Source: Lanius collurio (Eukaryota; Chordata; Aves; Passeriformes; Laniidae). Taken from it: a DNA stretch of 64,000 bases. The position numbers and the translations under genes were made by a program. The stretch lies in contig JACBWW010000046.1 in assembly GCA_020086605.1 (NCBI GenBank), positions 2,347,934 to 2,411,933 of the forward strand, written 5' to 3'. Each line of letters begins with the position of its first letter. Position 1 is the stretch's first letter. The notes beneath the pieces were generated by a model. The model did not search any database. It saw nothing but the letters and a program-made list of their open reading frames with translations, and was not told the DNA's origin. Positions 35,263 to 48,000 of this stretch are shown piece after piece.

Positions 35263-38140
35263 CCTGCACACCAAAGCCATGGAAAGCTGGAAATGGCAGC
35301 ACACAGGGATGATGATGAGAGCAATCAGCCCCAGAGGAGGAGGTGGAATGAAGAACAGCAGGCTGGAGAGGGACATCCCATTTCCACACGGTGTATTTAG
35401 AACTCAGTTGTGGGTGCAATATGAGCAGGACTTCTCCTCAAAAGCTAAATGCTAATCATCAGCTCTGGTAGATTTATCCATCAGACATTGCCCTCTAGAT
35501 TTATGGTAACTGTGAGTTGGGCTTGCTCTGAATCTTGAGAAAATAATAGAAATGGAAGGAATGCCAGCTGGCCTTTTTGTTCCAAGGAATTAAAAAGAAA
35601 AGGAAAAGGAAACATTTGATGGGGCTGATAGTTGTCTGCTTTCAGGGCAAAAAGGAGCATCTCATTTCCATTTATCCATCCCTCACAGGGCTGCTGCTTT
35701 CAAGCTTCCCCATGTAAAAAAGAGTGAAAATAGTTTCTCAGTTAATAAGTGCCACTGCTGTGTTTTCTGGGCAAAAATGAGAGCTTTTGATACCCATAGT
35801 GTGGTGTCCTGGCAGAGTTTGCCTGGTTTGGGATTTGATGTTGCAATGTGAAAGGCAGACACCGTGTGGCCCAGGTGTTCTGAGTTAGCACCTACAGGCA
35901 ATAAGGTGCAAACTGGGCAACCTTGGCTAGTAAAGGCTTCAGTCCCAAAAATATATCCCAAAAATAAAGGCATAGGGTCAAATCAAAGTCAAATCTTTCC
36001 TTTTTTAATGCCGATAGATCCTGGGATAATTCAAATATAAATGGCAAGTATTTTCTAGACTGAGAGTTGGGCTTTATGTTTTATTATTATCTGTGTATGA
36101 ATCAATTATTTTGTATGATCGTTTATTCATTAATTAAATATTACAATCAATACCTTTGTTGCATATATTTGTTTAAATTACCAACTTTTGAGTAATTCAA
36201 TCAGTTTTGTGGTTTACAGGTAAAAGGTCATTGTGAATGTCCTCAGTTGTCCTGAGTGAACAGAACATTTACAGCTCTTCATTTTTGCAAATGACACTGA
36301 AAACAGCATTAAAGAGTGTGAGATAGGGGGGCAATGGGTATTGGAAAATAAGGACAGGGAAATGGAACTTAGTTCCTTCTGAAAAGCCAACAAAGAACTT
36401 AACCTATGAATCTTAAGGTCCTAAAAGAGGAAGATGATCATAATATTAGTAATAATCACAATTCCCTCTCACATAGCAATGGGTTAAGTTCAGCTGCTCC
36501 CAGGGATTGCTGTGTGATCTGGGCAAGGAGAGGGGATAAAACCCCATCATTTCCCCTAGAGCACCTTGAAAGCCATTTCTGGCAGTACAGCTAAAATCTT
36601 GTATTTTTAGTGGAATTCACTCTGCTTCTTTGTATCCCATCATGTTCGAGATTAAAGAGATCCTGAGCTGCTTTGTTTGGGTAATTCACTGGATTCTGTG
36701 TATGTCTCATGTTTTGATTCACATTTATTGGAATTTATTAATCTACATGGTCCATAAGAGCTTGGATTGAAAGCCTAAATATTTTACATGCTGTGAAATT
36801 GCCTCCCACTCCCCCCCTGCAGTTGTGGCATTGCCTGGTTCAGGATCTTCTTTTGTGTCCTGCAAAACATCTCTTTCAGGAGTTTCCTTTTTATGGTTCT
36901 ATGAGATTTTTGGGTTTTACAGCTCTCAACCAACCTGGCACGCTAACAGGATTTAGCACTAAACAAATTGTAACTTTTTTTGTCAATCTCCCAATTATTT
37001 CTTCCTTCAGGTGAAATACAAATAGAATTGAGCAGCAGATTAAAGTGTTTCTGAAGGCTCTGATCCTCTGCCATCATCCTCAGGAATGTTATATTTGTGT
37101 TTTCTCATAACAAAACAAACAAACAAATGTAAATATGTCATTTTTTTCTTTCATTCTTCATGAAAAATGCTTTTTCTAGGGTATAGTCCCCAAAAAAGCC
37201 TCCACCTCCTGTCTCTGAAACTATTCCATTAGCAGCCTTTGCTCTGTGACATAACATTTGTTGAAGGAGAGATAAGAAAGAGAAGGGGCTTTTTGTAAAG
37301 ATTGTTTATTGGAAAGGAAAAACAAAGCAGTAAAACAGAACACATAAAAAAATGAAAATTGCCATATAGTTTAATGAATATTTTGTAAAAATCATTTTCT
37401 GTTCTCCTACAAATTCATGATAGCAGCACTGCTGGCTGCTTGTACATGATTTATCATGTCAGATTATATTGCAGCAAGCAGACTATCTACCCTTTGACCT
37501 TGAAGACTCCTACTGTGCTGCAATAAATTTTGGTTTCTTAAAAGCAGCGAGGGAAAATGCTCTTTTAGACAGTTAGAGCTTAAATACCTAGCAAAAAGAG
37601 AGCCAGTTCTTTTTTATTCTGCTTTGTGCTAACAGACAATATTTTGTCATTCTGGATTTATGTGGAAAAATATTTGGAATTTTTTGCATCTCTGGCTTGG
37701 TGTGAGTGTGTCTGCAGCTAAATGTCATTTTCAGCACAAGTATGTGAACCATGTTAACAGAGCTTTTCCATGGCACTTTCTGCTGAGCTGTGAAAAATGT
37801 GAAGTTCTCAGGGCAACCTCTTTCAGAACCTAATTTTTAAGTATTTCAGCTTCAGCTTTGTGACAAACAATTGCTGTGGGATGAAAACCTGGAAAGACAC
37901 CTTGTAAAACAAGGGGGCCTCGTTTCTTGTAAATGTGTTCTTGCATTCAGGACACCTGGAACCAGAGCTTCCCTCAAGCCCAGCACTTCTCCTTTACCCA
38001 CCAACCCATAAAATTGTGTCAGCTGGCTCCAAAAACTCCTAGAAAACTGGTAAAATATACAGTTTGATGAAATAGAAAATGTCAGATTCAGTCTTTCCTT
38101 CTGTAGGGTGGGTCAATGGTGTGCTCTCAGTCTGCTGGTC
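35263..38140. other. Unique non-coding DNA
   Basis: No gene is seen. At 36,270-36,360 the bases 'tttttgcaaatgacactgaaaa' faintly recall the CR1 'gcagatgacacca' motif, but too little matches to call an element. The rest is AT-rich unique sequence. Confidence 0.5.
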
Positions 38141-38255
38141 CTCACAAAATCCCAGAAGGGTTTGGATTGGAAGGGACATCAAAGCTCATCCCATTCTTTA
38201 TAATATCCAATTTAAACTTGCACTCCATCAGCTTTCAGCCATTCCTCCCCACACT
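38141..38255 (-). mobile_element. CR1 LINE 3'-end fragment
   Basis: The run 'cacaaaatcccagaagg' followed by 'tttggattggaagggac', then 'atcaaagctcatcc' closely matches the reverse complement of the avian CR1 3' end. The element is therefore on the minus strand and severely 5'-truncated. Divergence increases after about 38,200 ('cactccatcagctttcagcc'). It has no coding capacity. Confidence 0.85.
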
Positions 38256-41200
38256 GTGACTATTTTCAAATTTCCTGGATTGTGTTTCTTTGAGAACTCT
38301 ACTGTTTGTCAAAGTGAAGTTGATGAGTGGATCCAAAAGTCTTGGTGTTGGGGAAGGGCTGGGTTGTTTCCAAAATAAGAAGAAAAAAGACTATGTATAA
38401 AGTGTATTGTGGTCAGGGAAAAAGTAAATTTGTGATGTAATTGAAAGGACCCAAGTAGGCAGCTCCCAGTTTTTCTATAGAAATCTGTATTTTGGTCTCT
38501 AAAACCTTCAAACCCATACTTTGCAGAGCCACATCTTCAGAAAATATATTTGCTAAATACATGTTTTATAAACATTCTGTTACACAAAGGGTTCAATGCT
38601 GTGGGGTTTCCCTCTTGTGCTCTTCAGTGGGATCCTTAAGTTCTTCCCCTATGTAATTAAGCTTGCTCTTGTCTCAGCCTGTTTAATCCCAGGCTAATGC
38701 ACACCTCATCCACTGATGAGCCCAAATTCAATGGCCACTTTATTTTCCTTTGTGGTAAAGACATTGAAGAGACTCTTCATCCAAGAATAAAAATAAATAA
38801 ATTATACATCATGCCCTGGAGCACTCAGAGAAGCTCCAGCTCCAGGAATGTTGACTTTGATCCCAGGGAATGGATCTGTGCAAAGGAGAATTGTGTAGCA
38901 ATGGAGGGGGTGCATCGTTAGTGTAAATTAATTACCCATTTTGCAAAGGTGTGCAGCGTGTTGGCACAGCAGAAGCACACTTGGAAAAGGCAGCCACAGT
39001 TTTGGTGTTCAACTCATTTTTTCAGAAGTGAATTGGAGGAGCCTTCTGTGAAGGAAAAAGGAATTTCAATTTCTATGTCACTGCTGTCATTTAGATAATG
39101 ACAACTCGATGAAGCTCATTGTAACCCAACCACAAAAACCATGTTAATTCTGAAAATGCCTTTATGTGAAAATCAACCTGGACATTTAAAACTTTCCATT
39201 CTTTATCCTGTGGAGATGAAGAAATTTAGGCTTTTTCCTTTCTTTCTATTTTTTATTTTACTGAGACCTTGCATTTTATTAATAACATCCTAAACCGTGC
39301 AGATTCTGTAGTCAGTACTAAGAAAATTGTCAAAATCCAAACCAAGAATCAACTTTTTTTTTATTATTATTTTGAATTATCATTTCAATTAAGAAATTTC
39401 ATTACTGGAAAAATTACTTTAAACTGAAAAGCAGAAAAAAAAATCCAAGCCATCCGTAAAAATTATGTTTAAATAATTATAAAGAGTGAAAATAGAATTA
39501 AGATGTATGAACTAGGCTTCATGTGTAAAACTTTCATATGGTTAACAGTGAAAAAAGAATAAAGCAGGAAACATCAAGAGAAGAAGTGGGAATTTATAGC
39601 CCAGTGATGACAGCACCTATGGAGGAGTCCATGATTCTAATGCAGGCTCAGATGTTGATTTTTATTTATTTAAGTGTTCGTTGAGTGCAGTGTAAAACAA
39701 CTGAGCAGCTCTGATTTCAGCACCAGCAATGGTGATCCAAAGAAACACCTCATTGATTAGGACAATGCCTCTCCCTATTATTTCTTCTGCTGTTCATGGA
39801 ATTTTAATTTCTTTCCTCTGTGCTGTCACACCTTGAAAGAAGGAGAGGATTTCTTTTTAGAGGATTTTCAAGACCTGAGTGGTTCCTGAACTGGAAGGAA
39901 CATTTTCCTGTAGCTCTGCCCAGGACCCACAGGCAGCATCTTCAACACTGACCTGATAGAAGCAGCTCTGACTTTGTGCTACACCCTGAGGAATTCTGTG
40001 TTGGTTGAAAAGATCCACACATGACTTGAGCTTCTGGTTTTGCCTAGTAAATATTAGGACAAAATATGTGAAGCACTGTAATGCTGACTGAGTATCACAG
40101 TGGGATTCACTTGGCAGGGAATTGTGCATTTGTTAAATTGCAGGAAAACAAAAAGTAAGAATTATCTGCCCCATCTGTAAGCAGCAACTGAAAATACCTT
40201 TGCAAACTGTAATGGATTTAGGGAACTCTGCTGTTTTTTAATTTACTTTCAATAATTCATTAACATGCACTTTAACCTTGATCACCAGTCCCCATAGGAT
40301 TCATGGGCTGTGCCAAACAAGGTTTCTCAGAGGCAAAATTAATTTTCTACAAATAACTTCCCTATTTTTCCTGATTCAGGAGCACCAGAAGGTAGCACAG
40401 CTTTGGTGATTTGATCTCGATACATAAGATTTCAGCACTTGTTTTAGCCAGTATTCTTGTGTATTGAATTTTCATTTTTAGACTGCTTAAATATTGGTTG
40501 TGACTTAGAGAAGGATATGATTCATTTTGATGGAACAGCTTCTAGGTATCTGTATTGGTGCTTATTAATTACTTTAGCAGAAGTGTTTTGTTCCTTCAGT
40601 TCCTCTGGAGGATTAAATACCACATAACATATGTTAGATTTTGGCAATCTTATGTTTACAGAAGTTTAAAAAATATTTTGAGCAGTTGTGCATGAAATTA
40701 TTTAATATCCCTCATGAGAGGAAATGCTAACAATGTTAAACCCAAATACAACTGCTTTCTATGAATACTTTTTTCATATCTCATGAGAAGGTGCTGAATG
40801 GAATATGAAATTTCCACATTTTGAGCTCTGGAAAATCAAGCCAACAATGATACCTGAACACAATTATTAAGAGAGGAAAATGTAGCACTGAAAACAGTTG
40901 AAAATAATAAATATTGGCCCTGTTGTGGTTTCTAAGTAGGAAAAAAGCTGAGTTTTTTCAGAAGTACAGCTGAGTTAAATATTTGAGAGCCAGATTATTG
41001 TACAGAAATACAGACACCTTGAGGGTGTAGCAAGTTCTTAAATTTTCTTTATTTTCTTTAGTTTTATGCCATTATAGAGGTGATGACACATCAGAAGATA
41101 ATTCCTAAATTAAACTGAAAGGGCCTCTGCAGGAGAACTGGGAGTTGCCCTTCCTTTGCCTTCCCCAGCTGGCACAGCGTTGCCTTCCTCTGGAGGGAGG

Positions 41201-44200
41201 TTTTAGGAACTGGAGAGAAGAGAATTTTCTCCTTCTCTTTCAAACTCTGCAGTCACACCTTGCTGCTCCATTCTTCCTTTCACCTCCTGTTACAGCCACT
41301 TCTGGCTTTAGAGGGGGAAGAAAACCTCAAAAAGCAGAAAATTGTTCAAACCTCCCCTCTGCTCCCAGCTGAGCTCCCTTTGGGGTACACAGCTGATCCC
41401 ACCACCACCAAGACTGACCTTCCCAACATTCCTCATTAGTTTGGAAAGTCAGATAGACAGGTGAGAATTTGCACCCTCCTGCTAGCAGCAGTTCACACAT
41501 GCTCAATTGTTTTCATTTCATTTTTTGCTTTCTGCTGCTGCACTTCAGGAGAGTTTGCAGTGATTTACTGCTGCCTTATTTCCTCTACTCAAAAAAAAAA
41601 AAAAACAAGTATGAGACATTTTTGGAACCTACCTTTCTTTACATTAATTTTTTTCCCACAAATTCATTTTATTTAGGAAGAAAATCATGATTTATAAGTG
41701 CTATCATCTGGTTTACATATAAATAAAGAAGGACATTATTTGTTATTGCTGGCTAAAATTCCCTTATTTAAACCCATTGTGAACATCTAGAAGAAGACAG
41801 CACCTGAACATTGGCCTTCTTGCTCTCACTTTTTGTGTCTCATTCATCCCTATACACAGGGATGGTTCAAAGTACAGGCAGAGGAAATATCCACCTCTTT
41901 TACCTACAGCCCTTCCTAGGACCAATTCTTGGACATTGGAATGGGACTTGCACACAGAAATCTTCAACATGGGAAGAGAAGGTGCTCAGATGTTCTGGAT
42001 GGTGAGCAGCTGGTGACAAGCTGAATCAGGATGGGTAAAAAAAGTAAAAACATTCCATGTCTAAAGCTCCTTCTTGCCCTTCTCAAGAAACTCCCTTTTC
42101 CTTTCCTTCCTTGAGTTTTCTCTGAGCAGCAAACTCACCCTCCAGCTCCCAGGTCTCCTTCCCTCTATTCCACCCAATTCCCTCTCTGTCCCTGCCTCAG
42201 AGGGGAACATTGTCCCCACATCCAACCTTTAATGACTCTCTAATTGTGTCCTCCTAAACTATGTAATTACTGAGCCAAGCACCAAATTCCAGTGACAGCT
42301 GGAATGCACCTTATCAGTTCCTGCACCCCTGAACACCAACCCCATCCCTCAGCTCCCCAGCAGGAGAGGGTGTTTCTAGGACAGATTTGCCACAGGAATC
42401 AGTGAACTGTGCTTGTGGAAATCACCACTGGCAGCTGGAACCCCTCCCTTTGTGCTTCTAGCCATGTGATGCTGAGCAGAAAGGCATTTTTGCCTTAAAT
42501 ATTCCCATATTCCCATAACTCCCACAGGAGTTCCCATCGGACTGAAATGGCCTTTCTAAATTAAACACTTCCCTACAGAGGGGTGACTTTGCTTGGTACA
42601 TTCAGCTCTGTTCTGACTCCTCAGGGTGAGTCCCTCCCTCCCAAAACTCTCTGTGGTGCAGCAGATTCAATCTCTTCCTAACTGTTCGTTGCAGGAGTTC
42701 CTGTGTCAGAACTTTGAAGAACTCTAAAAATGAAAGCTTGAATTGACATTTTACTTGGGAATAGCAAGGCAAATACCCACTCCTTAAAAGCAGTGGTGCT
42801 GCTGTTTGGGCTGTCATAATGGAAGAGGATTAATTTCTGTTATTAGGTGACTCACTGTGAGTTGTCAGAAATCTGAATATTTTCTGTTCCTTAAAATAAT
42901 TCAAAATTGGAAGAGCAGATTTGCAGAAGACTGGCAGTACCTGAGCAGACCTATCCATAGTTTCTGACATTAAACACTCTGGGAACAAAGACCTGCTGTG
43001 GATTTTCTGTGTGATGTTTTCCAAAAGTGCTTCAGATTGTGTTATGTGTTGCTTGTCATCAGAATGTGATCAGAAGGAGTTGCAAGGATCCATTTACTCT
43101 GAACTGCAGGAGTGAGAAAATCATTAAAACTTCTATAAAATTTCAAGTATTTTTAATTGGTTTTGATTCCATTCATCTTTTTATTTTCCTTTTCCACATG
43201 AGTAAAACTCTCCAGCTGTGCACTCTCTCAACCAGGTCTTTGGAGAACACAAAAGAAAAGGCAAAACCAAAGCAAGCAACTTTCCCTTTTGAGCACAATT
43301 TCAGTCATTCAACACAAGATTTTCATTGCTCTGGCAGTACAGCAAGACCTATAATAAAATGAGTGATAAAAGAAAATTCAGATTTTTATCTTATTGCTGA
43401 ATTAGGTAAAACTTACTGAAACCAAAGACATCATTAGACTTGAAAATTTCTTTCCCCAATCCCTCAGTGAGGCTGTGTGAGTTTTCTTGAGGAAAAATTA
43501 TTCTTTTTCTCTATATAAAGCACATGGAGCTGTCCCTTGTGTTGTCTTCATGGGCTTTGGAATGATAAAGCTGAGAGTGTTGGATTTCCTGCATATGAGC
43601 TTGGATGAGGTTATTTTCCAATTTAGGGATTTTTTTGGCTTTTGTTCTTTGGCCTTCAGGAGGAAAATAATTTGTAGACAAACATGTGCACCTGGTGCTA
43701 AAACAATAGGTACTAATGCATTTACAGAGAGGATGGGACTGGAGCCCTCCCAGGCTGGGTTTCCAGGAAAGCACTCAGCCATGACGTGCTCCAGGCCAGC
43801 AAAACCCTTGGTTTGTTTGCTCGTTTGCACTCAGGACGATTTTCCCCCTTTTTCTTGCACAGAAATTAATTCCAGCCGTCACACACAAGTAGTGTTGGAA
43901 GTTTGAAATGCTGGAAGAGGCAAGAGATAAAGACAATAGTGAAGGAATAAAATTGTTTCCCCCTGAAATAGCTTAAATTTTATTTTGGGGGGGAAATGAT
44001 GCTTTTTGTTCCTTCTGCTAGAAAAGCAAAGTCATCTGAAGTTATGTGTCAAGGAAGCTGATATTGTGGAAGTGATTAAGGCTAAAGCATGATGATATCA
44101 ATCACAGAATCATCATTTTGTCTCAAAAATTTTGGAGGAAATTAAATTAGTAACCCAACACAGTCCAGCATTGCAGCTGCAGGTGTAATGTTTTTATGCA

Positions 44201-44950
44201 TTGAAATAAATTCAAGGTGAACATTGTCAGACCATTAAAATTATTTTAGCTATTCTGAATATGACATCTAATATTTTTACATCAAAACCTGAATATTGAT
44301 ATCCTTTGTTTTCTGCATTCACTTTCCTATCCTATCTCTCTACCTCCAGCTGAAGTCTGACTCAAAAAAGCTGAGTGATACGAAACTCTGGTTGGATATT
44401 ATATAGAATATTTGCTTATGTTTTCATTGTCCCTTTTTCCTGAGCTGTAAAACAATAACTCTCAAAATATTATCAGACAAGTCTGGAAGAAAATCTACCA
44501 AAAGGTATAAAAACCCCATGAAGGACATATGATGAGTGGGTGGGTTTTCTTCAGAGTCCATCTGTAAAACATTTTAGGGAAATGACATCCCACAAATCTT
44601 GGTTAGAGGGAAGGATTGGGTCTGAGATGTTCAGAGAAGATAGTTAATGGAATTGTGACAATTTAACTGGGATGTGTTTCTGAGAACTGTGAGTTGAAAT
44701 CTGAAAAGATCAGGATGTGAGAAATGAGTAACACCTTGAGGAAAAAAGAAAAGAAAGGTTATGGGTAGAATGAATTCCTTGATCCAAAGAAGTATTTCAA
44801 TTTATATTTAACTAAACTTTTTGGACCACCCCTGAAATGGGAAGGAATTGTTTGTAGGAGACTCCAGACAGAGGTGTGAAATAAAGGGAAAGGAGACTGG
44901 AATGTGTGTTCTGGGATTGCCACCAGTTTGGAACAAGGAGTAAGAAAGGG
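38256..44950. other. Long unique non-coding stretch
   Basis: About 6.7 kb with no supportable gene. The longest frame here (139 codons, 43,487-43,906 +) overlaps a 110-codon minus-strand frame and matches no family I know. A 15-base A-tract at 41,591-41,605 follows a pyrimidine-rich passage, but no target duplication or processed-gene sequence is visible upstream. Confidence 0.5.
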
Positions 44951-45060
44951 AAAAGTTGGACTAAAACCTTGAAAGGGATGTGATAAAAGGAGATCAGAGC
45001 TTCTGAAAAGTTGGACTAAAACCTTGAAATGGATGTGATAAAAGGAGATCAGAGCTTCTG
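44951..45060. repeat. 55-bp tandem duplication, two copies
   Basis: A 55-base unit starting 'aaaagttggactaaaacctt' at 44,951-45,005 is repeated directly at 45,006-45,060. The copies differ by a single base (aaggg versus aatgg), so the duplication is recent. The unit is not a multiple of three, so the repeat in the translated minus strand shifts frame, which argues against a coding role. Confidence 0.95.
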
Positions 45061-48000
45061 AAGGGCACAAGGCAGGGCAGAAACATTCCTGTGTCATGAG
45101 GGGAGGAACAGGATGGTCAGTGAGGGGAAACAGAGTTAAGGTGGGATGAAGAAATTGATCCTACAAGTGGGAGTGGGGATTAATTTTGTTTGCCTGTGGG
45201 TAAACCCAATCAATTCCTAAAGCCTGGCTCGTGGGCTGGATTGCTGCTGCTGCACTCACTCAGTGGGGCTGGAACAGGGGGGGACATTTGAATGTTTGTC
45301 AGCACGAGGGGAATTGACTTTGACTGGGGAAGACAAAGTGACTGAGAATTGATTTTTATTGTGGAGGGAAATTGATCCAGAGAGAGGGGGGATATCACTT
45401 TGATTAGTGTGGAAGGAGAGCTCCCACAGTGGAGGGAACTGAGGACAGAAGAAATGGACTTTGATTTTGGTCATGACATGATTTTGAACGCAGCATTTGT
45501 AGCAGTTGATAAGTGCCCTCCATGAGATAAGATTTTATGCTCTTTTCTGTGAGGTGGCACTAGTCAGCTTCCATTCAGAAGAGAAGAAACTCATATTTGA
45601 GCCAAAAAACTCTCATTATTGAAAACAGCACTGACCAAAAATTAGAACTAGGAATCATATCTTGAATCATTTCAGTATATTCACACTGTTAGTTACAAGC
45701 ATGATGAACTTGCTGAATCCAAATTTTCAAGTTTAAATTTATTTTTATGCCTGTAAAAAATTGGCATGCTGATTTATTTAATGTTCCAGTTGCCATTTCC
45801 AATCCAAGGGAGGTCCATTTACTCGAAGCTGAAAAAGTCCAAAAGAAAAAAAAATAATTTAAGCAAGTTTACTCTGCTGCCAGCCATTGTGTTGCTTTAT
45901 ATTTGGCACCTGGCAGAGATCTTTTTTTCCCTGCCACCATAAATTGTTTTAAAGTTTAAATCTGGCTGTAAGACTCACAGGTGGGATTCCTTCTTGAAGG
46001 CAAGGAGGGGGTGGAAAATTCTGGGCCTGGAAAAACCAACTTCAGCTGTGTCCTCATGGAAATCCTTTTCAGGTACAAGATGGAAAAGGAGACTGGGCTG
46101 AACAGGAACAAATCATTCCTGGCCAAGCTGATTGATTTCTCTGCTAAATTAACAGCCTCTCTGGGCTGCCTCTGCTGATTACAGAATATTATTTCTCTGT
46201 TGGGTTTTTGCTGTTGAGTGAATATTGGTATTTCCTTGAACACTCTTGAACAGAATGAGGTTTTAGTAACTATTTTATCAGCAGATTTCACGCTGAGCTG
46301 TTTATTATCAATATTTTTCTGTAAGTTAATTCTTTGGTCCTTAATTCATCCATCACAAAGCTTTAATATCCCTTTGCTATTACCTATCACCCATAGGTGC
46401 TCACTGAATTAAATATCTGGTAAAGCCTTTTTTTTTGTTAAAGTTAGCTGAAGTGCCTTTCAGTTTCTACATGGGAAAATATATACAAATATTTAGCTTT
46501 GGTCATATGAGTATCTCAATCATAGATTTCTTGTTTTAAAGGAAATGAATGGAGAAGTAGGACCAAGTTCAGCATCATTTTTTTGGCACGAGTCTGTAAT
46601 GCAGGAAATTTCAGTACAGAGAGGTTGTGGAAAGTGAGAATTCTGCAAGAGTTTATGAAACAAAAATGATTAAAAAAATTTTATTCTTATGCAGAATTTT
46701 TATCTCAAATCTTTTGCAAAAAGCAAACCCCAGGGCAATCACATTTTGTCATTCCAAAGCCAAAATCTGTCTGGAACCTCGAGTATTAAAAATTAGATGG
46801 ACAAAATAGTTTAAAAAATGTAACGATGAATAATCTAGACAAATCTTACTGTTTCTGTGCAGATGGCTCATAAATACTATCATTGTCATGAATTTTGCTG
46901 TCCTTCTTTTCAGCTTCTCTCACTAGACTTGCTACTATTATTTGTGTCTGAAATCACCACCTTCGTCTTTTTTAAGATATTTGTTTTGTGATAAAATATT
47001 TTTTAAAGTATAATGGCAAAAAATGCAGGCAACCTAAATACTTCAGTGCATATTTATTAATTCAAAATCAAATGATTCACAATTAAAGTTTAACTGTTGG
47101 CAGGTGAAGTGGTTTGTCAAAGAATTACACTTATCTTTTAATGGGTGAGTTCAACACATCATAAAGATAATAAAGATACAAGGTAGTACATGCCAGGTCC
47201 AAGTTCAGGAAAGTTAAGGAGGGGCTAGTTTCAATAAAAAGAGATAAAATTGAAACAAGTACTACGAGAAAGGAAATTATTCTTTTCATATAGGTTTTCT
47301 TTCATTAGGTAATATATGGGATGTAATAGGAAATATATAGGATGCAATAAATCCCCAAAATGGCACAAGATTTTTCTCAGACTTTAGAGGTCTGTGTGAT
47401 ACATGGTATTTTATAAATATTGGGTACTTAATTGTCTGTTTGAGAAATAACTGTTATTTATGGCCATTTTACATTTCAACTAAATTAGGAGCTGTAACCA
47501 AAGCTGTCACTCCAGGGTTTAGACAGCAATGTCTAGATCCCTGTGATGTATTTTAACCTATGCACATATCCATTTAAAAGGGGCTTTATCATCTGCTTGA
47601 CAATCCTTAATAACACAATAGACCCCTCCTGCATCCCCTTTCCATCCATTAGTCAGTACACCCACAGCAACCAGCAGTAACCCAGCAGCAAAAAGCCTAC
47701 TTAAGTTCTTTAAAACCTCCCACCTGAATTGCTGCAGCCAGGAAAAACAAATGGGCCCAAAAACGTGTGGCTACATTTTAAAATGTGCTGAGCACCTGCA
47801 GCTTCATCAAGGGATGCTGGATGTCAGCACCTAACAATTTAGCCCACGAAATTAAAAATATTAACCATGTGAATCCGGAAAGGCTGCAGTGGTCTGTGTC
47901 AGGGCTGGAGTTTTCCCAGGGATCCCTCCTCAGCTGGGGATGTTTTCCTTGCCACTGTACCTGCTTGTTTTTGAGGCTGCCTGTCCCTTGCTGGCCCTGG

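Noticed and set aside
41591..41605. A15 tract as the tail of a processed pseudogene
   Set aside because: No known mRNA-like sequence upstream and no flanking target duplication seen.
43487..43906. 139-codon plus-strand frame
   Set aside because: No resemblance to known proteins and overlapped by two minus-strand frames.
44095..44125. 'atcacagaatcat' like the terminal repeat of CR1
   Set aside because: The CR1 core 'ggttggaa' does not follow, so only a short chance match remains.
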